A DNA stretch of 64,000 nt from Bacteroidia bacterium. Its GTDB lineage: Bacteria > Bacteroidota > Bacteroidia > Bacteroidales > Paludibacteraceae. Within the stretch, counting starts at the first letter, position 1; each line of letters begins with the position of its first letter. The stretch lies in the NCBI GenBank assembly GCA_021152555.1, contig JAGKVE010000005.1, forward strand, positions 1-64,000. Direction: 5' to 3'. The notes under the pieces are model-generated. The model was given only the letters and a program-made list of their open reading frames with translations, did not search any database and was not told the DNA's origin. A program made the position numbers and the translations under genes. This document shows positions 44,911 through 52,451 of this stretch, piece after piece.

Positions 44911-45807
44911 TTATTTTCCCCAATTCAATTTCGTCCTCAAGCTCTTCAAGAAGCTGTTGTCGCCTATCTGCACCAGTTTGACGGTGTATGGAGCCCGTTC
45001 GATATGCAGACTCATATCAGTGCTCAGACTCTGACTGCGTCCGTCTACAGAAACTGTGTATGCGTCGTAACGGCTGCTTACGCGGATGTCGAATTTCCAG
45101 TCATCCGGCATGACAATCGGCCGTACCGTGAGGCTATGCGGCGCGATAGGCGTAAGGATAATGCCACGGCTTTGCGGAACAAGAAGAGGACCGCCAATCG
45201 AGAGGTTGTACGCGGTACTGCCGGTAGGCGTAGCGATGACAAGACCGTCTGAGTGATAGGTGTGAAGCAGTTCGCCGTTCACACGCGTCTCTATCGTCAA
45301 CATGTTGGTCAGACCTTGTTTGAGGATGGCTATCTCGTTCAGTGCGTTTGGGGACATAATCAGACCTTCGCGGACAATATTGTCTTTGTCCAGAATCGCA
45401 AGTGACAGTAAACTGCGTTGCTCGATGGTGTATTCGCCTGCGACAAGTTTCTGTAATATATCGTCTAAGTCTTGGCTCTGTACTTCTGCCAGAAAGCCTA
45501 AATGTCCGCAGTTAACACCTAAGATGGGAATGTTCTTGCTTCCTATGGACGCGGCACTGGTTAGGAATGTTCCGTCGCCGCCTACCGACAGCGCAAAATC
45601 AATAGGCTCGCCATAAACGTTCTCCGGCTGTTTCTCGTTGTCATTCCAGTCTTCGGGGAAACCCGGATACTCGCGTAAATTCAACTCCTGACGCAGTTCC
45701 TGAGATAGTAGAACGTTAATTCCCTTGTCCGTCATGAACTCCAAGATATGATTTACCTCGTTCAAGGTATTTGTCTTCATCGCGTTTCCAAATATAGCTA
45801 TTGTCAT
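44911..45807 (-). CDS. nadK: NAD kinase
   Basis: Phosphorylates NAD to NADP. 298 residues. GGDGTFL motif near residue 75 and the second conserved block TPTGSTAYNLSIGGPL. First gene of the nadK-lgt-fmt-HD operon, with promoter at 45841-45872. The intergenic gap to lgt contains GATTTAACG-type short repeats. Confidence 0.95.
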   Translation of the reverse strand: MTIAIFGNAMKTNTLNEVNHILEFMTDKGINVLLSQELRQELNLREYPGFPEDWNDNEKQPENVYGEPIDFALSVGGDGTFLTSAASIGSKNIPILGVNCGHLGFLAEVQSQDLDDILQKLVAGEYTIEQRSLLSLAILDKDNIVREGLIMSPNALNEIAILKQGLTNMLTIETRVNGELLHTYHSDGLVIATPTGSTAYNLSIGGPLLVPQSRGIILTPIAPHSLTVRPIVMPDDWKFDIRVSSRYDAYTVSVDGRSQSLSTDMSLHIERAPYTVKLVQIGDNSFLKSLRTKLNWGK

Positions 45808-45840
45808 AAGGCCACAATATACTTAATTTAAAACTGAGTG

Positions 45841-45872
45841 CAAAGGTACGAAAAAAAATCCGAATGTGCAAA
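45841..45872 (-). promoter_or_regulatory. nadK operon promoter
   Basis: On the minus strand: TTTG (45872-45869), a 20-base spacer, TACCTTTG (45848-45841). It begins right after the rpsA terminator. Confidence 0.82.
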
Positions 45873-45873
45873 T

Positions 45874-45911
45874 AAAAAATGACATACACAAGCGTGCATG
45901 CCATTTTTTTT
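45874..45911 (-). terminator. rpsA terminator
   Basis: On the minus strand, ATGGCATGCAC (45904-45894) pairs with GTGTATGTCAT (45889-45879), two G-U, 4-base loop, then six T. The G-U pairs become A-C mismatches on the plus strand, so it is strand specific. Confidence 0.85.
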
Positions 45912-45927
45912 GTGCTAAGAGTGCGGC

Positions 45928-47736
45928 TTATTCAGCTGCGTCGTCTTTTTTAGCAGCTTTTTTGGTTGCTTTCTTAGCCGGTTTCTCCTCTGCTTCCATG
46001 GAAGCTTTGAGGTCGGCAAGAACAGATAGGTCACCGAGGGTGGTTTTCTCTACCTTCGGCATCTCTACCTGCGGTTCCTCTTTTGCAGCCTTTTTTGCTG
46101 CTTTAGCGGGAGCCTCTTTGCGCTCCTCCCATGTGCGGAGGTGCGAAACGAGGATACGCTTAGCGTCGCGGTTGAACTCGATTACCTTGAACGGCAGTAC
46201 GTCGCCCACAGCCACTGCGGATTTGTCCTCTTTCTGGAGGTGACGAGTGGTGCAGAAGCCCTCTACGCCTTCCTCGAGCGAAACGACAGCGCCTTTGTCT
46301 GTCAACTCTACTACTTTGCCGTCAACAATGGTATCAACGCCGAATTTAGCCTCAAGTTCCTCCCAAGGATTCTCCTCGAGTTGCTTGTGACCAAGGCTCA
46401 GGCGGCGGTTGGCTACGTCGATGTCAAGTACGATAACCTCGATCTGAGCACCGATTTGGGTGAACTCGTTCGGGTGTTTGATTTTCTTGGTCCAGCTCAG
46501 GTCGCTGATGTGGATCAGTCCGTCAACGCCTTCCTCAATCTCAACGAATACGCCGAAGTTGGTGAAGTTACGAACTTTAGCCCAGTGACGTGTGCCGACT
46601 GCATACTTGGTCTCTACGTTTGCCCATGGATCAGCCTTGAGCTGCTTGATACCGAGGCTCATCTTACGCTCTGCGCGGTCGAGAGTCAGGATAACTGCAT
46701 CTACCTCGTCGCCGACTTTCAGGAAGTCGTTTGCGGAACGAAGGTGCTGGCTCCAACTCATCTCGCTTACGTGAACAAGACCCTCAACACCCTCTGCAAT
46801 CTCAACAAATGCGCCGTAATCAGCCATAACGACTACTTTGCCGTGTACCTTGTCGCCTACTTTGAGGTTCGGGTCAAGGGCATCCCATGGGTGCGGAGTG
46901 AGCTGTTTCAAACCAAGAGCGATACGTTTCTTCTCCTCGTCGAAGTCAAGGATAACAACGTTGATCTTCTGGTCGAGTTGGAGCAACTCGTGCGGGTCGT
47001 TGACGCGGCCCCAGCTGAGGTCGGTGATGTGGATAAGACCGTCAACACCGCCGAGGTCGATGAAGACACCGTAGTTGGTGATGTTCTTAACGGTACCCTC
47101 AAGTACCTGGCCCTTTTCGAGTTTGCCGACAATCTCAGCCTTCTGGGCCTCGAGTTCTGCCTCGATGAGGGCTTTGTGCGAAACGACTACATTGCGGAAC
47201 TCAGGGTTGAGTTTCACAATCTTGAACTCCATCGTCTTACCTACGAGAATATCGTAGTCGCGAACGGGTTTCACGTCGATCTGGCTGCCTGGGAGGAATG
47301 CTTCCATGCCGAGAACGTCCACGATCATGCCGCCTTTCGAACGCCATTTGATGTAACCGGTAACGATCTCACCTGCGTTGTAAGCCTCGTTAACGCGATC
47401 CCAAGCGCGAGCGGTGCGTGCCTCTTTGTGAGACAATACGAGCTGGCCTTTCTTGTCCTCCTGGCTCTGAATGTAAACCTCTACTTTGTCGCCTACCTTC
47501 AGCTCCGGGTTGTAACGGAACTCGGCTGCAGGGACGATACCGTCCGACTTATAGCCTACGTTGACAACTACCTCGCGTTTGTTGATACTGATAACGGTTC
47601 CCTCTACTACCTCGTTGTCCTTGATAGCGGAAAGGGTTTCGTTGTACTTCTGGATTTCTTCTTCGTTTTGTTTGCCTTGCTGTTGTGCTTCATAGGCATC
47701 CCAGTCGAAGTTCTGGAGAGAAAGATTTTCTGCCAT
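45928..47736 (-). CDS. rpsA: 30S ribosomal protein S1
   Basis: The ATG at 47736 gives 602 residues (MAENLSLQNFDWD). Six S1 RNA-binding repeats, for example VVEGTVISINKREVVVNVG, GTVKNITNYGVFIDLG and AKVRNFTNFGVFVEIE. It has a Lys/Ala-rich C-terminal tail (KKATKKAAKK). S1 anchors mRNA on the 30S subunit; in Bacteroidota, where Shine-Dalgarno use is weak, it is thought especially important. A leader of about 115 nucleotides begins with a hairpin. Confidence 0.96.
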   Translation of the reverse strand: MAENLSLQNFDWDAYEAQQQGKQNEEEIQKYNETLSAIKDNEVVEGTVISINKREVVVNVGYKSDGIVPAAEFRYNPELKVGDKVEVYIQSQEDKKGQLVLSHKEARTARAWDRVNEAYNAGEIVTGYIKWRSKGGMIVDVLGMEAFLPGSQIDVKPVRDYDILVGKTMEFKIVKLNPEFRNVVVSHKALIEAELEAQKAEIVGKLEKGQVLEGTVKNITNYGVFIDLGGVDGLIHITDLSWGRVNDPHELLQLDQKINVVILDFDEEKKRIALGLKQLTPHPWDALDPNLKVGDKVHGKVVVMADYGAFVEIAEGVEGLVHVSEMSWSQHLRSANDFLKVGDEVDAVILTLDRAERKMSLGIKQLKADPWANVETKYAVGTRHWAKVRNFTNFGVFVEIEEGVDGLIHISDLSWTKKIKHPNEFTQIGAQIEVIVLDIDVANRRLSLGHKQLEENPWEELEAKFGVDTIVDGKVVELTDKGAVVSLEEGVEGFCTTRHLQKEDKSAVAVGDVLPFKVIEFNRDAKRILVSHLRTWEERKEAPAKAAKKAAKEEPQVEMPKVEKTTLGDLSVLADLKASMEAEEKPAKKATKKAAKKDDAAE

Positions 47737-47832
47737 GTTGGTAGAATCATTTTTGAGAAACGTCATTCCGATATGTCGATATTCCGATATGCCGAAACTT
47801 CGAGTTCCCGTTAAAAAGTTAAACATGTTAGC

Positions 47833-47850
47833 CTTTTTCTCGCGAAAAAG
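47833..47850 (-). promoter_or_regulatory. 5'-terminal hairpin of the rpsA mRNA
   Basis: The minus strand reads CTTTTTC-GCGA-GAAAAAG, a 7-bp stem capped by a GNRA-type tetraloop, starting 4 bases after the -7 box, so at the extreme 5' end of the transcript. Confidence 0.55.
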
Positions 47851-47854
47851 CGTG

Positions 47855-47886
47855 CAAAATTACACAAAAAAAATGACATACGCAAA
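47855..47886 (-). promoter_or_regulatory. rpsA promoter
   Basis: On the minus strand: TTTG (47886-47883), a 20-base spacer, TAATTTTG (47862-47855). The -33 region is also the loop and right arm of a terminator. Confidence 0.82.
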
Positions 47887-47904
47887 TTTGTATGCCATTT
47901 TTTT
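47865..47904 (-). terminator. terminator overlapping the rpsA -33 box
   Basis: On the minus strand, ATGGCATAC (47898-47890) pairs with GTATGTCAT (47881-47873), one G-U, then nine T (47873-47865). It ends the DMT transporter transcript. Confidence 0.8.
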
Positions 47905-47919
47905 GTATTTTGTTGTTCT

Positions 47920-48133
47920 TTATTTGGTTTTTGCGCCTTGAACGTTGTACATTGTTCCTTTGTAAATGAGGTAGAGTTGGCCGTCACGCAGAACCTTCAT
48001 GACTTTTCCGTCTTCGGCAGAGAGGTTGTTGACTGCTGTGCCGCCATCCTCAACCAGTGTGCCGCGGATCTCGGCGTCTGCGTATACGTTTTTGTATAGT
48101 TCGCTGTCCCATTGCCAGTTTTTTATGTGCTTT
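47920..48133 (-). pseudogene. 3' remnant of an exported-protein gene (C-terminal tail only)
   Basis: An open frame downstream of the DMT transporter ends in VNNL ... MKVLRDGQLYLIYKG then TMYNVQGAKTK. This matches the tail of the LRR protein at 149-1876 (VDNL ... GQLLIERDGKTFNALG). The frame has no ATG; its only upstream start is a TTG inside the transporter gene (48180). I read it as the surviving tail of a deleted secreted protein, though a short non-ATG gene or read-through product cannot be excluded. Confidence 0.5.
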
Positions 48134-49069
48134 TTATGCAGAACCGAGGGCGAGGCAGACAAGCCCGGCGAGGATGCCAATCATACAAAAAACCTTGTGC
48201 CAAGGGTCATTCTCATGCAAAAAAAGAAGTCCGTAGGCAAAGCCGATAACCGCTCCGCCTCTACGGATGGTACTGACAACAGCAATCATCGAATCAGGGT
48301 CACGGAGCGCCAGCATATAGACATTATCCGAGATAATCAAAAAGACGGAAATGAGGAGGATGACGGGTAATTGCTGATGGCTGATTGCTGATGGCTGATT
48401 ACTGATCGCTGATGGCTGATTGTTGAAACGCTGGTTTATCGCACACACAATGAGCATCATAATCGCCTGATAGATAGTATAATATACCTGAACGGCATTG
48501 TGGTCGTAGCGCCTCATCAGATACTTGTCATACAATCCGGAACCGGCACCGATAAGAATAGCGAGGACGAGCGCCAGATAGTAGTATTTATGCGCTTTGA
48601 GAAGTGCGGGATCGTTCGCCGTTTTGGTTGCGCCCAGCGAGAAAAGGAACACAGAGCCGAGCGCAAGACACACTCCTGTCCATTGCCATGTATTAAGCCG
48701 CTCGCCAAAGATAAGCATTGCGCCGATAAGAGTCCACATCGGACGCGTCGCCTGCATCGGACTCACTACCGAAATAGGCAAATGCTTGAGCGATATATAC
48801 GCAAACACCCAACTGCTGAGTACAATGACCGATTTGAGTAACGTGAACGCGTGGGCTTGCGCGTCCATGCGCGGGACATAAAAATAGGAGTCACTCATCA
48901 GCGCCGGGTACACACGCGAGAGAAGAAGAGGTACCGCAAGCACGATTGCAGAAAAACAGATACTGATAGTCAGTACCGTAATCACTTTGTTGTCGCGTAA
49001 GGCTATCTTCTTTGATATGTCATAAAAGCCCAGACAAAGGGCGGAGATAAAGGCTAAAAGGGTCCACAT
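48134..49069 (-). CDS. EamA/DMT-family transporter
   Basis: The ATG at 49069 gives 311 residues with about ten transmembrane helices in two EamA halves (SPMQATRPMWTLIGAMLIFGE ends the first). This suggests drug/metabolite or amino-acid export; substrate unknown. Residues about 217-233 (NQPSAISNQPSAIS) lie in the loop between helices 6 and 7 and are encoded by a CAGCCATCAG-type simple repeat, apparently inserted in frame. Promoter overlaps that of the divergent EF-hand gene. Confidence 0.87.
   Translation of the reverse strand: MWTLLAFISALCLGFYDISKKIALRDNKVITVLTISICFSAIVLAVPLLLSRVYPALMSDSYFYVPRMDAQAHAFTLLKSVIVLSSWVFAYISLKHLPISVVSPMQATRPMWTLIGAMLIFGERLNTWQWTGVCLALGSVFLFSLGATKTANDPALLKAHKYYYLALVLAILIGAGSGLYDKYLMRRYDHNAVQVYYTIYQAIMMLIVCAINQRFNNQPSAISNQPSAISHQQLPVILLISVFLIISDNVYMLALRDPDSMIAVVSTIRRGGAVIGFAYGLLFLHENDPWHKVFCMIGILAGLVCLALGSA
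48367..48424. repeat. in-frame CTGATGG/CTGATTG repeat in the DMT transporter
   Basis: Seven or eight degenerate 7-bp units (GCTGATG, GCTGATT, ACTGATC) in a row inside the gene, translated as Ser/Ala/Ile/Asn/Gln. Confidence 0.85.
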
Positions 49070-49086
49070 AATTGCAAAAACGGCGA

Positions 49087-49118
49087 CAAAATTACAAAAA
49101 ATCTTGCATATGTGCAAA
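49087..49118 (-). promoter_or_regulatory. DMT transporter promoter
   Basis: On the minus strand: TTTG (49118-49115), a 20-base spacer, TAATTTTG (49094-49087). Confidence 0.8.
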
Positions 49119-49134
49119 TCTTTTACTATCTTTG
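49103..49134 (+). promoter_or_regulatory. promoter of the EF-hand protein-M23 operon
   Basis: CTTG (49103-49106), a 20-base spacer, TATCTTTG (49127-49134). Its -33 box and that of the divergent promoter are the two arms of CTTGCATATGTGCAAA. Confidence 0.82.
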
Positions 49135-49196
49135 CACCCGATTTTGTGTTAAAAAGCAAATCGTAATTGGTAAATGACTACATCGTAAATAGAATT

Positions 49197-50921
49197 ATGA
49201 CTAAGTACAATTGGACTTTTGCGAACGTGGGTGGCGTAACCCGCGTACGCATTCAGTCGGGCGAGGATATCCGTCACCTCGGTGAGTTAGACAAGAAAAT
49301 GTGGACAGTCCTCTCATGTCCGACAACTGGTTTGGAGATATGCGAAGATTCGCTCAAGGCCATGGACTCGGACGGAGACGGCAAACTCCGTCTCAAAGAG
49401 GTGGTTGGTGCTTCGGAATGGCTCTGCGCGGTTCTGAAAGACCCGAAAACGCTTCTTGCGCAGAAAGAGGAACTTAAGATAGCGGATATAAAAGATGAGA
49501 GCATTGCTGCTGTGGCGAAGAAAGTGGCTGCAGACAAAGAACTCGTCACTCTGGCTGACGTGGACGCTGCTATCGCTGCTATCAAGATTGAGGAGCAACC
49601 TGTACCTGCTGCGCCGTTAGAGGCGGACGTCATCGCTGCTTACAAAGAGAGAAGCGCTGAGTATGCCGCATATTTTGAGCAGGAGAAACTGCAAAAACTC
49701 GGTCTCGCTGTTATCGCTGAAGAGACACCGAAACCAGGCATGAAAGAGAAAGATTTTATCGGAATGGGCAAGCAGATTGCCGACTGGGAGGCTGCCAAAG
49801 GCGCTGCTGAGGCTGCCAATGCTGAAGCCTTGGCTGCTGCGCAGGCTGAATTTGCACAGCTCCGCAAACTCATTCTCCTGCACCGCGATTTCTTCCGGGT
49901 CCTGCGTAACTTCATCACTTTTGAGGATTTCTACGGCCATAACAAAAAGACCATCGCTTCTTTTGAGGCGGGTACGCTCATTATCGACCAACGTGCATGC
50001 CATCTCTGCTTGCGAGTGAACGATATGCCAAAGCATGAAGCACAGGCTCCGCAATCAGGCATTTATCTGCTCTATTGCGACTGCGAAAGCAAAAAACTGG
50101 GCAAGAAAATGCAAATCGTGGCGGCGATGACACAAGGCGACATCAATAACCTCAGTGTCGGCAAAAACGCTATCTTCTATGACAATGAAGGAAATGACTA
50201 CGATGCCGTAGTTACCAAAATTATTGACAACCCGATTTCTATCCGCCAGGCCTTCTGGACGCCTTACCGCAAATTCGCCAAATGGATTGAAGAGAAAATC
50301 AATAAATCTGCTGCAGAAAAAGACGCCAAGGCATTTGACGATATGACTGCCAAAGCGGACGCTGCTGTTGATCCGAACGCAGAGAAGAAACCTGCCTTCG
50401 ATATCGCCAAGTTCGCCGGTATCTTTGCTGCCATCGGTATGGCGTTAGGTATGATTGGTACCGCCTTGGCGGCGGTCGCCAAAGGAATGAGTGGATTCAC
50501 TTGGTGGCAACTACTGATTGTGTTTGTCTGCATACTGCTGGTTATCAGTGGACCGAGTATGATTATGGCTTGGCTCAAACTGCGCCGCCGTAACCTCGCG
50601 CCGGTTCTGAATGCCAACGGATGGGCTGTCAACGCGGATGCTATCATTTCCGTCCTCTTTGGACGTACCTTGACCGAGCAGGCAAGCTTCCCGCTTGTCA
50701 AAGATCCGCTGGCGGCAAAGAAAAACAGCATGAAACCTTGGCAGGCTATCTGCGTGACCATCGCTTGTGTTGCTGTGCTCTGTCTCGGAGGGTGGGGGAT
50801 TTATAAATACATCACTCGTCCGGCTACTATCGAGCAGATTGAAGAGGTCGCCGACCCGCAGGCTGCTGCTGAGGCTGCAGAGACGCTCGTTGAAACGATA
50901 GCAGAGGAGGATGCCGAATGA
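49197..50921 (+). CDS. EF-hand membrane protein of unknown function
   Basis: The ATG at 49197 gives 574 residues without a signal peptide. Residues 57-68 are a canonical EF-hand loop (DSDGDGKLRLKE), predicted to bind calcium. The middle (about 140-225) is an Ala/Glu/Lys-rich helix, likely coiled coil. A globular part carries CHLC (268-271) and CDC (294-296), a possible metal or redox site. Three hydrophobic segments follow at about 406-428, 435-460 and 515-537. I recognise no named family. Its stop overlaps the M23 peptidase start (ATGA), so it may act with that cell-wall enzyme. Confidence 0.8.
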   Translation: MTKYNWTFANVGGVTRVRIQSGEDIRHLGELDKKMWTVLSCPTTGLEICEDSLKAMDSDGDGKLRLKEVVGASEWLCAVLKDPKTLLAQKEELKIADIKDESIAAVAKKVAADKELVTLADVDAAIAAIKIEEQPVPAAPLEADVIAAYKERSAEYAAYFEQEKLQKLGLAVIAEETPKPGMKEKDFIGMGKQIADWEAAKGAAEAANAEALAAAQAEFAQLRKLILLHRDFFRVLRNFITFEDFYGHNKKTIASFEAGTLIIDQRACHLCLRVNDMPKHEAQAPQSGIYLLYCDCESKKLGKKMQIVAAMTQGDINNLSVGKNAIFYDNEGNDYDAVVTKIIDNPISIRQAFWTPYRKFAKWIEEKINKSAAEKDAKAFDDMTAKADAAVDPNAEKKPAFDIAKFAGIFAAIGMALGMIGTALAAVAKGMSGFTWWQLLIVFVCILLVISGPSMIMAWLKLRRRNLAPVLNANGWAVNADAIISVLFGRTLTEQASFPLVKDPLAAKKNSMKPWQAICVTIACVAVLCLGGWGIYKYITRPATIEQIEEVADPQAAAEAAETLVETIAEEDAE

Positions 50922-51940
50922 AGCGCACCATGATCCTGACGGCCATCCTGTTGGGGTGGGTGTCATTCGCAGGTGCGCAAGATGCACCCGCTGTGCCTCA
51001 AGTCCCGTTGGATAGTGCTGCAGCGGATAGCGAGGGGGATGAGTTGGAGGAACTGGACGATTTGGATGTCCGGGGCTCACAACTGCCCGAATGTCTGGCT
51101 GGACTCTTCTCGCACGATACGCTTATTCTCGGCTGTGAAATGGACGTGTTGCCCAGCAAAATCGTTGTGCGAACTGTAAACGGAGATGTGGTGTATAGAA
51201 TGGCGCCGCAGTTCATGATGGGCGACACGACGCTCTTCACACACCATCCGGCGGATAGCGTCTATCGGAATATATGGACGGACGCACGTGTCAACCCTTA
51301 CGGCAATCTCTTTGATAGTCTGCAGGACGATGTGCATATACCGATGGCGGGATTCCGTCTGCCTGCGCCCGGGTATGTCACCAGCCCGTATGGATGGAGA
51401 CGTTACCGCATGCACAAAGGTACGGATATCAAAGTGCAGATTGGCGATTCTATTCGCGCAGCATGGAACGGACAAATTCGTATCGTCGGGTGGGACCCCA
51501 GAGGCTATGGCTATTTCGTCGTAATCCGTCATGATAACGGCTTGGAGACTGTCTATGGACACTTGAGCCGGCCGATGGTGGACGAGTACGAGAAAGTGTT
51601 TGCTGGAGACGTTATCGGTCTCGGTGGTAATACAGGCCGTTCTACGGGCAGTCACCTGCACTTCGAGATACGCTATCTGGGCGAGGCTATCAACCCGGCT
51701 AATTTCATCGATTTCTCTACAGGAGAACTGAAGAACAAAGACGAGTACGTTATCGGCATCAAGGCGATGAAACAGGCACGGGCCGAGCAGGCGGCGATGA
51801 AGTTCCATAAGGTACGCCAGGGCGATACACTGTCCGGTATAGCACGTAAGTACGGCACGTCAGTAAGGAGGCTTTGCCAACTGAATAAAATCAAAGAAAC
51901 AAAAATCTTGCAGATTGGACAGAAGATACGAGTGAGGTAA
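50918..51940 (+). CDS. M23 metallopeptidase with C-terminal LysM
   Basis: 340 residues; signal peptide 1-20. An acidic linker (about 36-50) precedes a LytM/M23 domain with HKGTD (H166, D170) and HLHFE (H246, H248), the full zinc set of an active DD-endopeptidase. A LysM peptidoglycan-binding domain occupies about 295-340 (HKVRQGDTLSGIARKYG). Predicted periplasmic murein hydrolase. A good Shine-Dalgarno (GAGGAGG) precedes the ATG within the upstream gene. Translationally coupled to the EF-hand membrane protein. Confidence 0.93.
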   Translation: MKRTMILTAILLGWVSFAGAQDAPAVPQVPLDSAAADSEGDELEELDDLDVRGSQLPECLAGLFSHDTLILGCEMDVLPSKIVVRTVNGDVVYRMAPQFMMGDTTLFTHHPADSVYRNIWTDARVNPYGNLFDSLQDDVHIPMAGFRLPAPGYVTSPYGWRRYRMHKGTDIKVQIGDSIRAAWNGQIRIVGWDPRGYGYFVVIRHDNGLETVYGHLSRPMVDEYEKVFAGDVIGLGGNTGRSTGSHLHFEIRYLGEAINPANFIDFSTGELKNKDEYVIGIKAMKQARAEQAAMKFHKVRQGDTLSGIARKYGTSVRRLCQLNKIKETKILQIGQKIRVR

Positions 51941-51954
51941 AAGCCTAACCCCAA

Positions 51955-51982
51955 CCCCTTCCCTGAAGGAAGGGGCTTTTTT
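51955..51982 (+). terminator. rho-independent terminator after the M23 gene
   Basis: CCCCTTCC (51955-51962) and GGAAGGGG (51968-51975), 5-base loop, then C and six T. It overlaps the 3' end of convergent rlmH by two bases. Confidence 0.9.
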
Positions 51983-52451
51983 ATTCATGGTGGTAGGGCT
52001 CGTTCCGAAGAATGGTCATCGCGCGGTAGATCTGCTCGATGGCCATTAATCGTATCATCTGGTGGGAGAAAGTCATCTGCGAGAGGGACAGTTTTCCGTT
52101 TGCCCGTTGATAGACAGCCGGGCTGAAACCATACGCGCCGCCGATGACGAGGACCAAGTCTTTGCCCGTGCTCATTTTCTTTTGCAGGAAATCCGCAAAC
52201 TCAATGGAGCGGAACTCGCGGCCGTGTTCGTCTAACAGCCAAACGTCCGCAGAAGGCGTCAGCCACCGCAGAATTTCATTGCCTTCCTGCGTTTTTATCT
52301 GTTCCATACTCAGTGCCTTGGCATTCTTGATATCAGGGATAACGACCAATTCAAACGGCACATAATGCGTGAGCCGTTGCCGGTAGTCGTCGATGAGTGA
52401 GACCAGCCGCGGGTCGTTGGTCTTACCGACCATGAGGAGGGATATTCTCAT
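51981..52451 (-). CDS. rlmH: 23S rRNA (pseudouridine1915-N3)-methyltransferase
   Basis: The ATG at 52451 gives 156 residues, the normal RlmH size. The SPOUT knot motif LVIGGAYGFSPAVY and C-terminal SLSQMTFSHQMIRLMAIEQIYRA are conserved. It methylates Psi1915 in helix 69. The start overlaps the upstream lipoprotein stop (ATGA); the longer frame would lie inside that gene. Confidence 0.95.
   Translation of the reverse strand: MRISLLMVGKTNDPRLVSLIDDYRQRLTHYVPFELVVIPDIKNAKALSMEQIKTQEGNEILRWLTPSADVWLLDEHGREFRSIEFADFLQKKMSTGKDLVLVIGGAYGFSPAVYQRANGKLSLSQMTFSHQMIRLMAIEQIYRAMTILRNEPYHHE

Noticed and set aside
46141..47814. A 557-codon open frame opposite rpsA.
   Set aside because: It exactly shadows a highly expressed gene with strong codon bias. 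No promoter, domain or signal is visible, so it is a composition artefact. The same applies to long frames opposite groEL, secA, serC and the TonB gene.
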